Positions 1-11,759 of a stretch of DNA of 64,000 nt are shown piece after piece. Within the stretch, counting starts at the first letter, position 1. Each line of letters opens with the position of its first letter. Where the stretch lies: NCBI RefSeq assembly GCF_910592395.1, contig NC_088317.1, forward strand, positions 8,806,001-8,870,000, given 5' to 3'. The notes under the pieces were generated by a model. It saw nothing but the letters and a program-made list of their open reading frames with translations, was not told the origin of the DNA and did not search any database. The position numbers were made by a program, and so were the translations under genes. This DNA is from Lineus longissimus (lineage: Eukaryota; Nemertea; Pilidiophora; Heteronemertea; Lineidae).

Positions 1-231
1 TCACAAAACAATGCTGCACTGGTTGTTAGCCAACCTGAAGGCAACCATGGAAACGATGCAGAAACGGTGGAAATGTCGGATGTTTACGTCGGGCAGGTTG
101 ACCCAAAACACACGGTGAATCATATAAGCGAGCATGTGCAATCAATGGGCATTCCCAATGAAAGGTGTCCATTCTCGGTAACAAAATGGCGTACAAATCA
201 TTCAAAATTAGTGTTCCAAAGGATGCTGTAA
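1..231 (+). pseudogene. C-terminal fragment of a non-LTR retrotransposon ORF1-like protein
   Basis: Frame 1 is open from the window edge to a TAA at 229-231. The peptide contains VYVGQVDPKH, then HISEHVQSMGIP and SVTKWRTNHSKLVF. This resembles the C-terminal nucleic-acid-binding block of LINE ORF1 proteins, where a short RRM-like strand-helix pattern ends in a segment of the type SxKxxxxxxxSFKV. It lies 0.8 kb upstream of an endonuclease domain on the same strand, which fits the ORF1-ORF2 order. The start is outside the window. The 231-1060 interval between the two has only short unconvincing ORFs. Family assignment is by pattern only. Confidence 0.45.
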
Positions 232-969
232 GACTGGTACTGGTACTGGTACGACTAAAGAATGTTAGTATTTTATGCCTTAAAGAGGTTGAATAGCGCC
301 TCCAGAAGCAAGCAACAGCGCCACCCGTAGCAGAAATAAGAACTGCTTAGTGACGCCATGGTTTCCATATACGGCATCTTATTTGCATATTTTTACAACC
401 TTATTTACTACGAGTTATAAATATGCCAGTAGCACGTGGATCATGCCGGGCGGCGCTGTCAGGTGTTTCCACTATGGGTTACATAATCGGCTACAAAGAG
501 GCCAGTGTTGTGGTAAATGAAGTTAGCAATGATAGCGAAAGAATGTTAGTGTATGTTACGCAGTCAATAGCGATAGTAGTGAGTTGGAGAGGAGAAAATG
601 GAAAATCGAGAGAATAGTAGTATGGATTTCGAGTCCCAAGAAGAAACTTTGCAAAGTTTTCATCAAACTGATAATCATATTCCTTCCTTCTCTGTCTCCA
701 ACAATTAAAAGTTGCTGCAGTCAAGCTGATGCGTTTATCCGCGAGCGAATCGACGAGACGAAGCATTTTTCAAGCATCCGAATGGTACCTTACAGATCCG
801 CAAGGGGCGCGTTACCGAAAATGTTGCAAAAATCAATAACGTGATCGTAAATATTGTCATATTTTTCAAAATGAGAGTATGTAAATGATACGCAGACGGT
901 AAACCAATGAAAGGCCAGTATCTATTGAACCTTATAAGTGATTTGGGGGCCTTGAAACTCCTTATATTT

Positions 970-1022
970 ATCAATGAAACCTTATTCCCGCCTAAGGTTT
1001 TGACCGGGCCGTCCAAAACTCC
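970..1022. repeat. Short dispersed repeat, copy 1
   Basis: A segment of about 50 bp (TTATTCCCGCC..AGGTTTT..CCGGGCCGT..AAAACTCCCCATTTT) recurs in the same orientation at about 32652-32706. It lies in the otherwise featureless interval between the ORF1 fragment and the endonuclease domain. Origin unknown. Confidence 0.5.
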
Positions 1023-1060
1023 CCATTTTTTGGCGGGCCATTCCCTTTAATGAGACATGG

Positions 1061-1777
1061 TTGAGACCTGGCGAGATCTATTTAGTGGATGAAGTTAGCA
1101 ATCGTAATAATGATTCACAGTCAACTTATAAGTCCTTTTCAAAGTCAAGTATGAACGATTTAGACGCGAGTTATACAGGGAGGCCGTTCGGCGGCGTCTC
1201 AATCATTTATCAGGAGTCTCCAGATTATAACTGTTATGAAATTGACGTCGACAATCCTCGGGTTGTTTCTATAGGCATTCGTGATAATACTGGTAAACTA
1301 AAGACTGTTGTTGTGAACGCCTATATGCCTTTCTTTGATGCGTCAAACGGGAAACAAACAGAAGAGTATATAGAATGTATTGATGCTATTCAATCGCTTT
1401 TGGACAAATACGCCCATCTCTGTCCAATAAAGATAATGGGAGATCACAACGTTCAATTACCAACTTCGCCTGATCTTAACAAATATTGGTATAGGGCCAA
1501 AGGTTTTAATCAACATAGTGCACTTTTATATGATTTTATTTCTGCCAATGATTTACATGTTTTGGATTTTAACTTTAAGCAACCGGTGCAATATACAAAT
1601 TTTTGTGTGAAGCGGAATGTCCATACCTGGATTGACCATGTTTTGGCCTCAGGCCAGGAATATAATAAAGTTAAATCATGTAGCATTGTTCCCCTACAAG
1701 AGGGCAACGTGAGTGACCATTTGCTAATCGACGTTGTTTTCACTCTGGAGTGCAGTGACTCCGAAGTTGGTGGCTAA
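1061..1777 (+). pseudogene. LINE ORF2, apurinic-like endonuclease domain
   Basis: 238-residue open segment with the order expected of the endonuclease/exonuclease/phosphatase fold of LINE ORF2. GRPFGGVSII comes near residue 43, VVVNAYMPF near 84, the metal-binding block IKIMGDHNVQLP near 125 (family usual GDFN; here GDHN), TWIDHVL near 190, and NVSDHLLIDVVF near the end with the catalytic SDH. The enzyme nicks target DNA for target-primed reverse transcription. The N-terminal strand with the first catalytic residues is not visible upstream. The segment ends at a TAA and the RT part follows about 150 bp later, so ORF2 is broken here. Confidence 0.8.
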
Positions 1778-1919
1778 AAGTGTAAAACATATGTGACATA
1801 TAGTAGGCCGGTCTTTCCTAAAGCGTGTTGGCAAAATAACGCAAAAACCGAAAAGTATCGGTCACTTCTAAATAAAAAATTGTCGGCATTAAATCCGTTG
1901 CGCATAGAAGCCTTGTGAA

Positions 1920-2577
1920 ATGGAAGCCTTTGTGTATGAGTATATCGATGATATTAATTCCGCCATTCACGAGGCCTGTAGTGAAGCTGGATGTACAAGG
2001 TCAAATGGTTTTAAACCCAGAAGGTTTTGGTGCCCGCAATTGGGAGAGTTAAGACAGAAAAAACGTTTCTGGTGGAAACTCTGGGTACAGAACAACAGGC
2101 CACGACACGGTGCAGTTTTTGATTGTTGGAAAGTGGTGAAAAAACAATTTCATAAGGCCTGCCGAAATGGATTGAATAATGCTGGTCAAATGAGAAACAA
2201 CGCTACAATAGGCTATTTAGAGACAGGAAAATGGATGTTTTTTGGAAAATTATGAAAAGAAAGAGGGGGGGAATCCCCCCTCGACTTTGGTGCCGAATGA
2301 CTTTGCCAACTTCTTTGGAAAAATTATGAAGAACTCGGAACCATATACTGAATTTCAGATGAACATTGCAAATATAGTTAGAGATAGGTATGATACCTTA
2401 TTGGCACAGGAGAGGGATGAGTGTATCATATCCCCTGAGATGGTTAAGGAAATGATAAAAGCTCTTCCACGGAATACTGCTCCCGGTTGTGACGGAGTGA
2501 CAACAGAACACTATTACTGTCTGGACTGTCAGAGGAATTATGCGACCATCTATCGGCTATTTACTCTTCCATTCTAA
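1920..2577 (+). pseudogene. LINE ORF2, linker and first RT blocks
   Basis: Two overlapping frames carry the region between endonuclease and RT. 1920-2255 (EACSEAGC, RRFWCPQLGELRQKKRFWWKLW) is the usual basic linker. 2242-2577 holds the RT entry: FANFFGKIM, then ALPRNTAPGCDGVTTEHY, the PGxDGV block before RT motif 1. A poly-G run (2583-2594) and a further frame change follow, then the reading is cut by the pogo transposon starting at 2630. Product: broken reverse transcriptase. Confidence 0.75.
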
Positions 2578-2828
2578 CCTGGAGGGGGGGGGGGTCGTAC
2601 CGCAGGTGTTCGCTATGGGAATTACTGTATAGTGTGACTTATCCGGCCACCAAGACTAACTTGCAAACGCGCAAAATATTGAATATACACAATCCAGGCC
2701 AAGTTGTAAAATACCTTTCACTTGTGAGTTTCTTTTCAACGGCAGGTCTTAATCCACAGTATAGGCCTGGCTGAAATTGACACCATTTTCAAGTCGTGCT
2801 GGTCAGGACATCTCAGGCATGTTAGACA

Positions 2829-3197
2829 TTGAGAAAGACAGGCACATTCTGTCACAGAGTATGCTCTGTGGTCAAGATGAAGATTTTACCCCCAATGTTG
2901 GCATTTAGTCTCCTCACATCTGTGCTCATGATGGAAAATGCTGATGATGTTGATGATGATGATGTCTATCCTCGACGTCACATATCTTATTCTTTATCTG
3001 AAAGAATCCGTGTGATGGATGATTTTCATGCTGCTCACATTTTAAGACAGCCCCGTGGGATTTCAGCCACCGAATTTGCAAGGGAGCACAGCATCCCTCG
3101 AAGGACGATGCGACGATGGCTCAACGAAGAAGAAGAAATTAGAGAGAGGCAGCGTGGGGCCACCAATCGCCAAGCTAGAATGCATCGGAAAAGATAA
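2829..3197 (+). pseudogene. pogo copy 1, N-terminal DNA-binding exon
   Basis: The peptide has an acidic stretch (MMENADDVDDDDV; the real start is probably near 2932) followed by YSLSERIRVMDDFHAAHI and ISATEFAREHSIPRRTMRRWL. That is a helix-turn-helix of the psq/CENP-B N-terminal type that binds the transposon ends. It ends at a TAA after MHRKR. In pogo copy 2 the equivalent position (after MRRYR, 32767) is followed by a GTAACT donor; here the aligned bases are ATAAGA. The exon therefore probably lost its splice donor through G to A, which would explain the read-through stop. That last point is inference from the two copies. Confidence 0.72.
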
Positions 3198-3379
3198 GAG
3201 GCGTAGGTAGGTCTCAGCAGAAATTAACGAAATGGCTATGGGATGCGGCAGGCTGAAAATTTTCAGCATAATTTTTTTAGCTTAATCCGACAACCGAATG
3301 AAAATCAACAATGTAATCGTTTAATTTGGTTCTTAGGTCGTTATTTGGTGATGATCGAGATGAAACTTTTTATTTCAGC

Positions 3380-4246
3380 CCTCTGGCCAGAGGTCGACCG
3401 TTTGGTTACGCAGTGGATGAAGGGACGGCGTGGACAAGGACTCCCATTGTCCGGAGAGGATTTGATGATACAAAGCCAGCGTGAGTTCAATAGGTGGTCG
3501 GCAGAGCTACCTGGTGACCAACAAGAAGAATACAAGAAGAACAGACATCACTTTGCAGAATTTAAAGCTTCAAGAGGATGGTTACATGGATCTTTAAACA
3601 GAAATGACCTTAAAGTTACCGAAAATCTTTCAAGGGTTCAACAACTTTACCTGCAAATGCTGATGAACTGATGGAAAACCTCCACCAGGATGTCGCTGCA
3701 ACTGTGGAAGAAAATGGAATTGATCTCATCGCTAATTTGAATGAGACTTTTTCCCCATGGGACATGGCTCCCAGATACACATACAGTACTAAAGAAGCCA
3801 AACAGGTAGACGTACGTACTTCCCACAGCAACGCAAAGCTTGGTGTTTCTGTAACGTTAGGCATTACTTTCGACGGGAGAAGGATGCCTGCCAGTGTAAT
3901 CTTTAGGAGTTTCAGGGCAGACGGAGAAGAAAGGCAACATTTACAAGCTAACGCTCCATAAAAGGTCCGGGTAACAGTTTCACCAACAGGTTGGGCTAAC
4001 TGGGAAACGCTTCTGGCCTGGGATAATGATTGCCTCCTGCCTTTTGCAGGGGATGCATTTCCCTTTCTATTAGTTTTGGACATGTTCCCAGCCCACAGAA
4101 ATGCCCACCTCCAGCAGACAATCGAAGATTCATCCGGATTTGTGCACTTGATTCCTGGGAGGTGTACCTCGATTGTACAACATCTAGACCTGACGATAAT
4201 ACGATCTTTCAAAAGTAACATGCGCAGGCTGTGGGTCAGCCGATGA
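3380..4246 (+). pseudogene. pogo copy 1, CENP-B HTH and DDE transposase
   Basis: It starts after a clear acceptor (tttatttcag, ending 3379) with LWPEVDRLVTQWM and GLPLSGEDLM, the CENP-B-type second HTH. A frame change near 3671 leads into the DDE domain: LIANLNETFSPWDMAP, then VSVTLGITFDGRRMPASVIF, a TAA at 3959-3961, then FLLVLDMFPAHRN (second Asp) and CTSIVQHLDLTIIRSFKS (third Asp). The first catalytic position, usually NxDET, is Asn (NLNET). A frame-shifted acidic tail (DVLLEDVYDDIE) ends near 4298. Nuclear cut-and-paste transposase, now inactive: one frameshift, one nonsense codon and a substituted metal ligand. Confidence 0.85.
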
Positions 4247-4595
4247 AGGTAGTGAAGATGATGTGCTCCTTGAGGATGTGTATGACGATATTGAGTGATT
4301 TTAGGTTTTTGTACCCCTTGCATAAGATCCGTGCATTTTGATTTGTAGTTTGGCCGAAGAGGCATTAAAATTGTTTTTGTTGAAATGTGAGCTTTTTCAA
4401 TTTAAGTCCGTTAGTCGCAGGTGAGGGTTCATGAGTGTCATTTCATTTCTAACCATTACAATGTACGCCTAGGACGATTTCCATGAGCATGTAACCCTAA
4501 TCAGGCCTTTCATAACTTGGCCTGGAATGTGTATATTCAATAATTTGCTTGTTGGTCAAGTTGGTCGTGGTGGCCGGATAAGGCATACTGTACAG

Positions 4596-5962
4596 TATTG
4601 TTCCAATTCTAAGGAAAACAACTCTGGATCCGAAATCTCCCATTAATTATCGCCCCGTGACCCTCAGCTCAATACACACCAAGTTGGTGGAGGGATTTAT
4701 GATACCGGATGCTGTGTCTAATGATAATCAGTTTGGGTTCAAATCTGGTAATGGGATAGAATTCGGCTGTTCATTAATGCATGATTTAGCAGCCCTTGCA
4801 AGTAGCGATGGGTCGCCTTTGTTTGTTTGTTCGCTAGATGCACAGAAATGCTTTGACAGCATTTGGCATAATGGCCTTTTTTTACAAACTGTGGGATAAC
4901 ATCCCTAATCATCACTGGTTCTTCTTGTATAGGTGGTATGGTAAATTAAGGTGATGGTAAGATGAAACGGTGCTTGTAGTAGGGAGATAAGTGTGTTCCA
5001 GGGAACTAGACAAGGGAGTAAACTCTCTCCTACTTTGTTTAAGATATTTCTGAATGATATGTTGTCTATGGTTACCGATGCCAAACGGGGTTTCTGTATT
5101 GGTGAGGACCATTACAATTCGACGGCTTATGCGGATGATGTAACGTTATTGAGCTTGACAGTCAGTGGTCTACAAGAATTGATTGATGTATGTGGTCAAT
5201 ACTCCATAAGATGGTGTTTTAAATGCAATGTGATGAAATCCCGATGCCTCATTATGGGTAAGCATAACTTTAAGATAGACCCTGTATGGAAGATTTATGG
5301 TAGCTGTCTCGGTTCGGTGAAGCAGCTAGATATACTAGGTGTCAGTTACAACAAACTGGGTAGTAGTACGGACCATGTGAACAATAGAACTAAAAAATGC
5401 CGTGGAGCTTTCTATGGCCAGAATGACAAAGGTTTGTGTTACCGCGGTCTGTGTACCGCAGCGAAGGTTTACCTATGGAAGTATGCCCTGCCTTATGTTT
5501 GGCTGTGAAACCATGTATATTTCAAAAACAGACATATGCAGATTAGAAACTACTCAGGGAAATATTTTAAAACAGGTACTTGGTTTGTCACGGAGAAGCC
5601 GTGCATCCTTCTTTTTACGGGCCCTTGGAGTGCCAAAAGTTAAAGAGTTATTGGTTAAGAGGACTAACGGTTTGTTTACGAGAATAATGCGTGGTGAGTC
5701 ACCCTGCTCTCGGCTGTATTGTACACTTTTGTCCAGATATATAATTACTGGCCAGTTCAACCCTCAGACGTTGCTTGACAGAATTATTGGAAGTGGTCAG
5801 TCTCCCTCGGATCTTATTTTCGGCATAAATAATAATCAAGTGGAAGCCTCACCTCCTAATGGAATTGAAGATTCCATACGGTCTCTTATTTTCTCTGATA
5901 GTTACAACAGTAAAGCATCACTGCACCATAAGCTTGTTTGTCTCTTAGTAAAGGCCTCATAG
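4596..5962 (+). pseudogene. LINE ORF2, RT core and C-terminal region (downstream of pogo)
   Basis: This continues the RT interrupted at 2630. It shows INYRPVTLSS, FVCSLDAQKCFDSIWH (motif A, Asp), then after a break near 4899 FQGTRQGSKLSPTLF (motif B) and YADDVTLLS (motif C, the catalytic YADD). LDILGVSYNKL follows in the thumb. A frame change near 5400-5500 leads to CLMFGCETMYI and RRSRASFFLRALGVP, the typical C-terminal tail, ending at a TAG (5960-5962). RNA-dependent DNA polymerase of a non-LTR retrotransposon; the clade is not resolved by eye. At least two frame breaks besides the pogo insertion make it inactive. Confidence 0.82.
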
Positions 5963-6101
5963 GCCTACGATGGTCATGTTTTGTGCCGGGTTGGCCCTAG
6001 GGTGTTTGGTACAATGTATTTAACTGGTTTTTAAAAGATTGTATATTTGTATGTCCTGCTATGTATTGTTACTATAATGTCCTCAGTTATGGGGTTTTTG
6101 A

Positions 6102-6127
6102 ATAAATAAATAAATAAAATAAATAAC
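6102..6127 (+). repeat. AATA-type 3' tail of the LINE
   Basis: A short AATAA/AATAAAT microsatellite follows a 140-bp 3' UTR after the ORF2 stop. Non-LTR elements end in such short A-rich repeats, so this marks the 3' boundary of the first LINE. Confidence 0.65.
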
Positions 6128-6199
6128 ACATATGTTGGATCAAAGGAAACTTGCCGTGACCTGACTCTCTATTTGAAAGACTCTGCTAACATCAATTAA

Positions 6200-6539
6200 A
6201 TGGTCAAACATGTAGCCTCAAACCGATGTCACCGATTCATAAACATAGCAAATGTTGACTATCGTCCAGTAATGATATTGGAAAATCATGTATTAGTAGA
6301 AATTATCCGTGCTCCTCACAGAGTTTTGGGCATGGCCACAACGAATGTTCGGTAAAGCTGCTTAATATCATTATTATAGGAGGGGGGGGGGGGCGGATTT
6401 GTTGTCCGACTCTGATTCCTCAAATGATGAAGATCTTTCCACGGGTAGGCCTACTGATGAACTGTTGGAACAATCTGCGTCTGACACTGATGAGGAAGTG
6501 GGGGACAATATACCTCAATTCATACGGTTCTTGCGATAG
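6200..6539 (+). other. Two short unrecognised coding-like segments
   Basis: 6200-6355 encodes about 51 residues (MVKHVASNRCHRFIN .. VMILENHVLVEII .. GMATTNV). 6393-6539 encodes an acidic peptide (DLLSDSDSSNDEDLS, then SDTDEEVGDNIPQF) ending in TAG. A poly-G run lies between them. The composition looks coding rather than random, and an acidic C-terminus is common in transposases, but I do not recognise either. They may be remnants of one degraded gene. Confidence 0.22.
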
Positions 6540-6911
6540 ATACATATTTAACACACAGATATCAAAAGTAATGTAATCTGGAGCCAATTCCAATGAATAT
6601 CCCCTCTCACACTAGACCACAATACCATCGAATACTCCAAACGAGAAGTTCACTTGGGACTTGTAAGAACACCGGACGAGGGTTCCACCGCAGCAGTAAA
6701 GGAAAAGATGCACATTGACCGATGAACTGCTAACGCACTGATGGGGGCTGGTCTCGATGGCGTCTCACATCTCAAAAGCCATGATAACTACCTATGCTGA
6801 ACCAGCCATCCTCTAAGGACTTTAAGCCATGATCCTCCAGCAAAGAGAAGTACATTGCTATAATTTGCATCGACAACTACTGCGCGAAATACAAGATCTC
6901 CCCGAGTCCTT

Positions 6912-7633
6912 GTGTTCTTCAATAATATCCTGCATAGACCTACTTCAGTCGAATATCACCTCCTAAACAGACAAATGGCAATAAAAAGTGTCAACTTGAA
7001 AAGCTGGACCTTGCATTTTAAGAAAATCCATCGTACCTACAGTCTACGAACTCCTTCAGAGCTTATAGCCAACACACCTACCAAAGAACAGTGGAAACGC
7101 GAGATCAAAACCACCGCAAAAAACTACTGGGCGACCAAGATGAAGGCTGGAGCATCCTCCAAGAGCACTCTAAAACAACTCGACCTTGATGCCTGCACAC
7201 TGCAATCAGAGATTCGCATCGGGTGTGGCAATGCGAAACAGACCAACTTCAGGCAACAATGGCAGCCGCCAAAGCCAGACTCTTGGTCGGACGGTACCCA
7301 CTTACAAGACTCAAATGTGCAGGCTGGTACCAAACTCTATGGTGTCCGCTATGCGAGGAAAGCAGGGAAAACTTACAACACTTCTTGCCCGAATGTAAAG
7401 CACTCGAGGAACACCGAAAGCCTTATCGCGAAAATCTCAAGGCACTAACAGACACAACCGATGACCTCGACCTGCAGTTCAAGTACATCCTCGATCCCTC
7501 ACATCTCGGACAAACTGGCATTCATATCGAGGGTACAATCAGAAGGATGTGCTACACGCAACACGAACAAAGATACGACACGCTTGGCATCATCCGGAAG
7601 AGGCATAGTGCAAAATTTGATCTCATCGAATAA
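6912..7633 (+). pseudogene. C-terminal fragment of a second LINE RT protein
   Basis: Two frames joined near 7250. The first gives SELIANTPTKEQWKREI and TLKQLDLDACTLQSEIRIG. The second gives AAAKARLLVGRYPL, then CPLCEESRENLQHFLPECKA. That Cys-Cys-His-Cys cluster (CPLC..HFLPEC) is the hallmark of the RT-protein C-terminus in many metazoan non-LTR elements. It ends at a TAA at 7631-7633. No RT core is present upstream, so this is a 5'-truncated insertion, the usual fate of LINE copies. Confidence 0.7.
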
Positions 7634-8262
7634 TATTATTCTTCACGGCTCAATGGCACAAAAGAAAGTATAGCATTTTGGTTATAAAGTTGACTGAATT
7701 TCAGGGTTATTTATGATATTCCGGACAGTCAGGCAAGTAAAATGGTGAAAAATAAACTGGTAGTTGACCATGGAATTTTTTTTGATAATCGACAAATTAG
7801 ACAGACATTGATATTTCCACTCTTTTTGGGACATGGGTACTACTAGGATGTATAGAAAAATCAGAAAAATCTCAACATTTTCAGAATCTCAAAATTTTGA
7901 TATTTTGATATATCATGAAAAGTAAATGATATTTTCAAAAACTTTCTTCACAGAAAGTCTTAGCATTGTTATCTGTATGATGCAAGATTTATACTTCGAT
8001 TTAAAAAATCCATCAACCAAAAAGTGAAAAATAGATGCCTCTCAAAATTATGTAATAACTTTGTTATGCAATTGGTCCTGATATCAACTATCACGTCATT
8101 CGATAGCCAAGAAGATTCTCCACCATTGGTGAATATTTGGGTTCAATAGGATAAGCCGTTTTTGAGAAAATGTGCAAAATCTGGTGTCCATAAACTTTTG
8201 ACCATGAGTGTACATGTATACAAAAATGTACCAGCTATGCATTACAATTAATCTTAACATAA
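7634..8262. other. Intergenic, no gene seen
   Basis: AT-rich sequence with no open frame of note. It is probably the 3' flank of the CACTA element downstream of its transposase. No CACT-type terminus could be assigned with confidence. Confidence 0.4.
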
Positions 8263-10943
8263 TCATGAAGATATATGGCGCGGTATGAAAGTGATAGCCA
8301 TAGAATCAGCATCAAGGCCAGCATACGCAAACCGACAGAGTATTCTCTGAATTGGTAGAAAGGAAATCGAGCCTCCGAACTCAAAACGTTTACAACACCA
8401 TATCTGACATGCTTGACTGATTTGCTCCTTGTTCTCGGATTCTCTGTACCATGACACAGCAGCAAAGTAATGTTGCTTTCGGATTCCATTCAAAGTAACA
8501 ACATGAGAAAAGTAGAAGTTCACTCTACATGGTCTGAATTGAACTGAACCATCATCAGTATGCACCCACGCAGCAACAACTCGAGCAGATCTCAATGTCC
8601 TGTTTTCCATTTTAGAGCCATACCTTTCCCCAGCAATGTATAATGATCCAAATTTCTGGACAACTTCACTCGATGTAATACTTTCGCCTGTTGCTTCAAT
8701 ATTTGGATACATCTGCTGGTACACAAGATTGATCATGGGAATTTCCTCTTCCAATGAAAGAGTTGAATATTTACAGCCTGATGGAAATTTGAACACTTCA
8801 TAATCCAGCCAATCAATAGAAGAATTTGCATTATTCCTGGCAAATTGTAAATTCAAAATGTTGCCAACATGGATTCTTGGCAAGTTTTTCTTTCTTTTTG
8901 GATCAAAAAAATTCGCAAATTCATCTCTGGCCATGTTGGGTAACTGAACACCTTGTGTGCATCGAAGCACATTAATCTTTCTCATGAATTGGATTTCTAC
9001 ACACCTGTTATTGTGAGTAAAGTTTCCGAGGTACCCATTGTATCTCTCAAAAGGAAAACACCAGAAAGACGGCATTGGACCAAAATCTACTAAACACTCC
9101 TTAAGATGACAATGAAGATGCATATTTGGTGTGATGAATTCAGTACCATAAAGTTCTTGCACCTTCTTACAAAAAAATAAGAAGAAGGAGGTCAGCCTTT
9201 AAGATTTCACGGTGTGAAACTGTTGGTCCTGACAATAATTTACATGCAAGTACAAATTTTTCCCAGCAACGAAAATGAGTTTCACCTAGTTGGTCATGTA
9301 AAGCATACAACGAAAACACAGTGGTCCAGTTTTTCCATTTAGCTGCAGTATAGCTACCATAATTTGATGATATTTTGGATGGTACTCTACCTATATCCGA
9401 TGGAACTGTGACTGCACTGATACGGTCGACTATAGTGCTCAGTTTATCTTTGTCCAATAAACTCTCCTCAACCCACTTTTTGAACATACGTTTTGCAGTT
9501 CCTAAAAACAAATTGTGCATGCCATCTACCACAGAGAACCTCACAGCATCAGAATACTCTAGCTCAATGAGAACGCTGTAATAAGTACCATACTGCCGGG
9601 AAAGGTTGTTGAATTGTGTGACAGTTTTACTATTTTTAACTAACCGAGCATATCTGTTGTGCAAAAATTTCGTACGGACAGGCCAGGTTTGCCTATCAAA
9701 GCCACTATAATCTCTCTTCACACCAAAACCACCAGGAAAGGTTTTGTAACATCTGTTGCAACCCTTTTCACCCGCATGTCCCTTAAATCCGGAAGCTTTT
9801 CTTGCAGCTGGAATATCAGCTACCACGGCAAGAAGAGCTGCCCGGTACAAAAGTGGAAAGGATGATGATGAGGTTTGAAGTCTAACCCCCCCTCCAAAGT
9901 ACCTGAAGTTCTCTCACCATGGGTTCAAAGAAATACTTTAGTGATGCAGGTTCTTTATCTAGAGCGGGAATTATACCTGCTACAATTACATTTTCCATCT
10001 TAAAGCGTATATCTCTAGGCAAGTTCATTATTACAAAATATATAGCACCAACAGAGTAATCTGACCTATTGTCAAAAGGTTGGAACCAATCGATGTTCAT
10101 CATCAGTCCCAAGTTTCTGCTATTACACAAGAATGGCTCACCATTATATGATTGGAATTCCTTCCATATAGCACCATCGTATACATCACGATATACCTTT
10201 TCTTCTACCGGGGTGTTAAAATCAACATGATTCTTCCATTCATCGCAAAGATCTGGAATTCCATTCCTCTGAAGAATGCGTTCAATATCATTGATAATGC
10301 TTTTAAAACAAAATACCTTAATCGGATAAAATCTCACCCGACCCAACTTTGTTAATACTTTTTTAACGAGAGGAGAATTACAAATTTTAGCTTGTCCCCT
10401 ACCACCAAATACCTTGTTGTTGCAGAGTTTCCCCTTTTCAATACCACTGACAACTTCAGTGCACCTGTCAGGTGCATACAACATTGTGCATTTCGGACAT
10501 ACAACATACCGAGTAACATCATCCCTGTCAATCTCTGCTAATTGTCGCAACATATACATGCTTGTTGGGAAAAGAACAGCGAATTCTGACAGATACCGGT
10601 GATCTACATTACAGCCAATGAAACTGAACAACTGGAAGTGGAATTGCAACAGCCATTCAACCGCATTGTCACTTACATTTACAGATGCCTGCCAGTATGA
10701 TATAAAGTATACAACATAGAATAATAGTGTGTTCACAAATTCACATTTTGATTTTCTCGTGCCAGTGTTATTTGCAGGTAGAATTCGGAAATCTTCAAGC
10801 TCCTCATCTGAATCCTCCACGACTTCCTCGTCTTCCGATTCGGATAAACCTTCGTCCTGCTCGCATCGGTCGTCTTCACCAGCAGTACTTGAAACCTCGT
10901 CAACATCTTCATCACTGACAAATTCCATAAAGTCGTCATGATC
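8263..10943 (-). pseudogene. TNP2-like transposase, main exon (exon 3), two frameshifts
   Basis: It begins after the acceptor gtatcttgtag (10944) in the phase left by exon 2. An acidic N-terminal region (FVSDEDVDEVSS; SESEDEEVVEDSDEE) leads to VVCPKCTMLY and to the TNP2 signatures MNIDWFQPF, YSVGAIYFVIMNLPRDIRFK and VIVAGIIPAL. After a frame break come ADIPAARKASGFKGHAGEKGC, KRDYSGFDRQTWPVR and VVDGMHNLFLGTAKR. After a second break come LYGTEFITPNMHLHCHL, DFGPMPSFWCFPFERYNGYLG, ending in PRHISS. The breaks lie at a G7 run (9885-9891) and a T7 run (9172-9178). Both are homopolymers, so either real single-base indels or assembly error is possible. A nuclear transposase that moves the CACTA element; about 850 residues if read through. 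Confidence 0.85.
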
Positions 10944-11384
10944 CTACAAGATACAAACATCTCAATTAAGCTTACTGCCTAGCATGCTATCTTCAGTTTT
11001 CGTAATGGGAACGGGAATGAACTATTGGTTGAAGCAAATCAAGAGCCAAAATTAGTAGGTCACACTAATCTATTTCTGTCAACATGCACAGGAACTCAAG
11101 TCAAGACTCTACTGTTGGGGAGAATTTGATTGCTGTTATGTGTTACCATGGAAAATAGGTCAATGTCAAAATGTTTCTACCTTGTAGATATGGGTGCAAA
11201 CATGTTGATAACATGTGAAACGCTTTTAGCAACTGAAACCAGCTGTTGCATGGATTTAGCGCGACATAAGTCTAGAATACAATGGAATAAGACACCAGTG
11301 TAAAGTACTTATACCTCACGGTGTTGTTCAGTATAAGCTCCCTGAAAGGTGAGCTACAAGTAGAAACTTGAGGTTTAAACTTAC

Positions 11385-11506
11385 GATAATATGGTCAGCT
11401 GCTGGAACTGCTGCTGCAGCTACTTTGTTCAAATCATCTAGCCCATCACCTTCAACTGCATTCAATGCATCATCTTCAAATTGGGACGCAACAGATACAT
11501 GTACAG
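11385..11506 (-). CDS. TNP2-like transposase, exon 2
   Basis: 122-bp exon with acceptor ttttttttcag and donor gtaagt on the minus strand. It encodes VHVSVASQFEDDALNAVEGD and ends in AADHII. Entry phase 2 matches exon 1 and exit phase 0 matches exon 3, which is good evidence for the splice model. Confidence 0.7.
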
Positions 11507-11759
11507 CTGAAAAAAAATGTGGACATTTAACCAAAATGGAACAGCCAGCTTGGACCATTGTCACGATTGTGCTATTTTGATAAAACTTTGGTTGAGATTA
11601 TTGGCATAATAAGACATTCCTTGTATCATCATTAGAAGTTCCTGTGATAAATTGTCTTCAGCTTGAGCCACTTTGTGGCAAAGTCCAGGACCAGTTTTCA
11701 AACAATTAATGAATCTAGAAGGACAGGATGATTGACAGCTAGCAATGAATGGTACTTAC

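Larger units (their letters stand above)
2630..4590 (+). mobile_element. pogo-family (Tc1/mariner superfamily) DNA transposon, copy 1
   Basis: 1961-bp element inside the LINE RT. The left end reads TAGTGTGACTTATCCGGCCA and the right end, on the reverse strand, CAGTATGCCTTATCCGGCCA, giving imperfect TIRs of about 35 bp that also share an ..AACTTG segment. It is flanked by TA at 2628-2629 and 4591-4592, the target duplication of the superfamily. The RT reading continues on the far side (IVPILRKTTLDP at about 4597), which proves insertion. The element encodes an HTH region and a DDE transposase on the plus strand. Confidence 0.88.

Noticed and set aside
3616-4365. 249-codon minus-strand ORF opposite pogo copy 1
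   Set aside because: The plus strand has the DDE motifs; the minus-strand peptide has biased composition and no recognisable domain.
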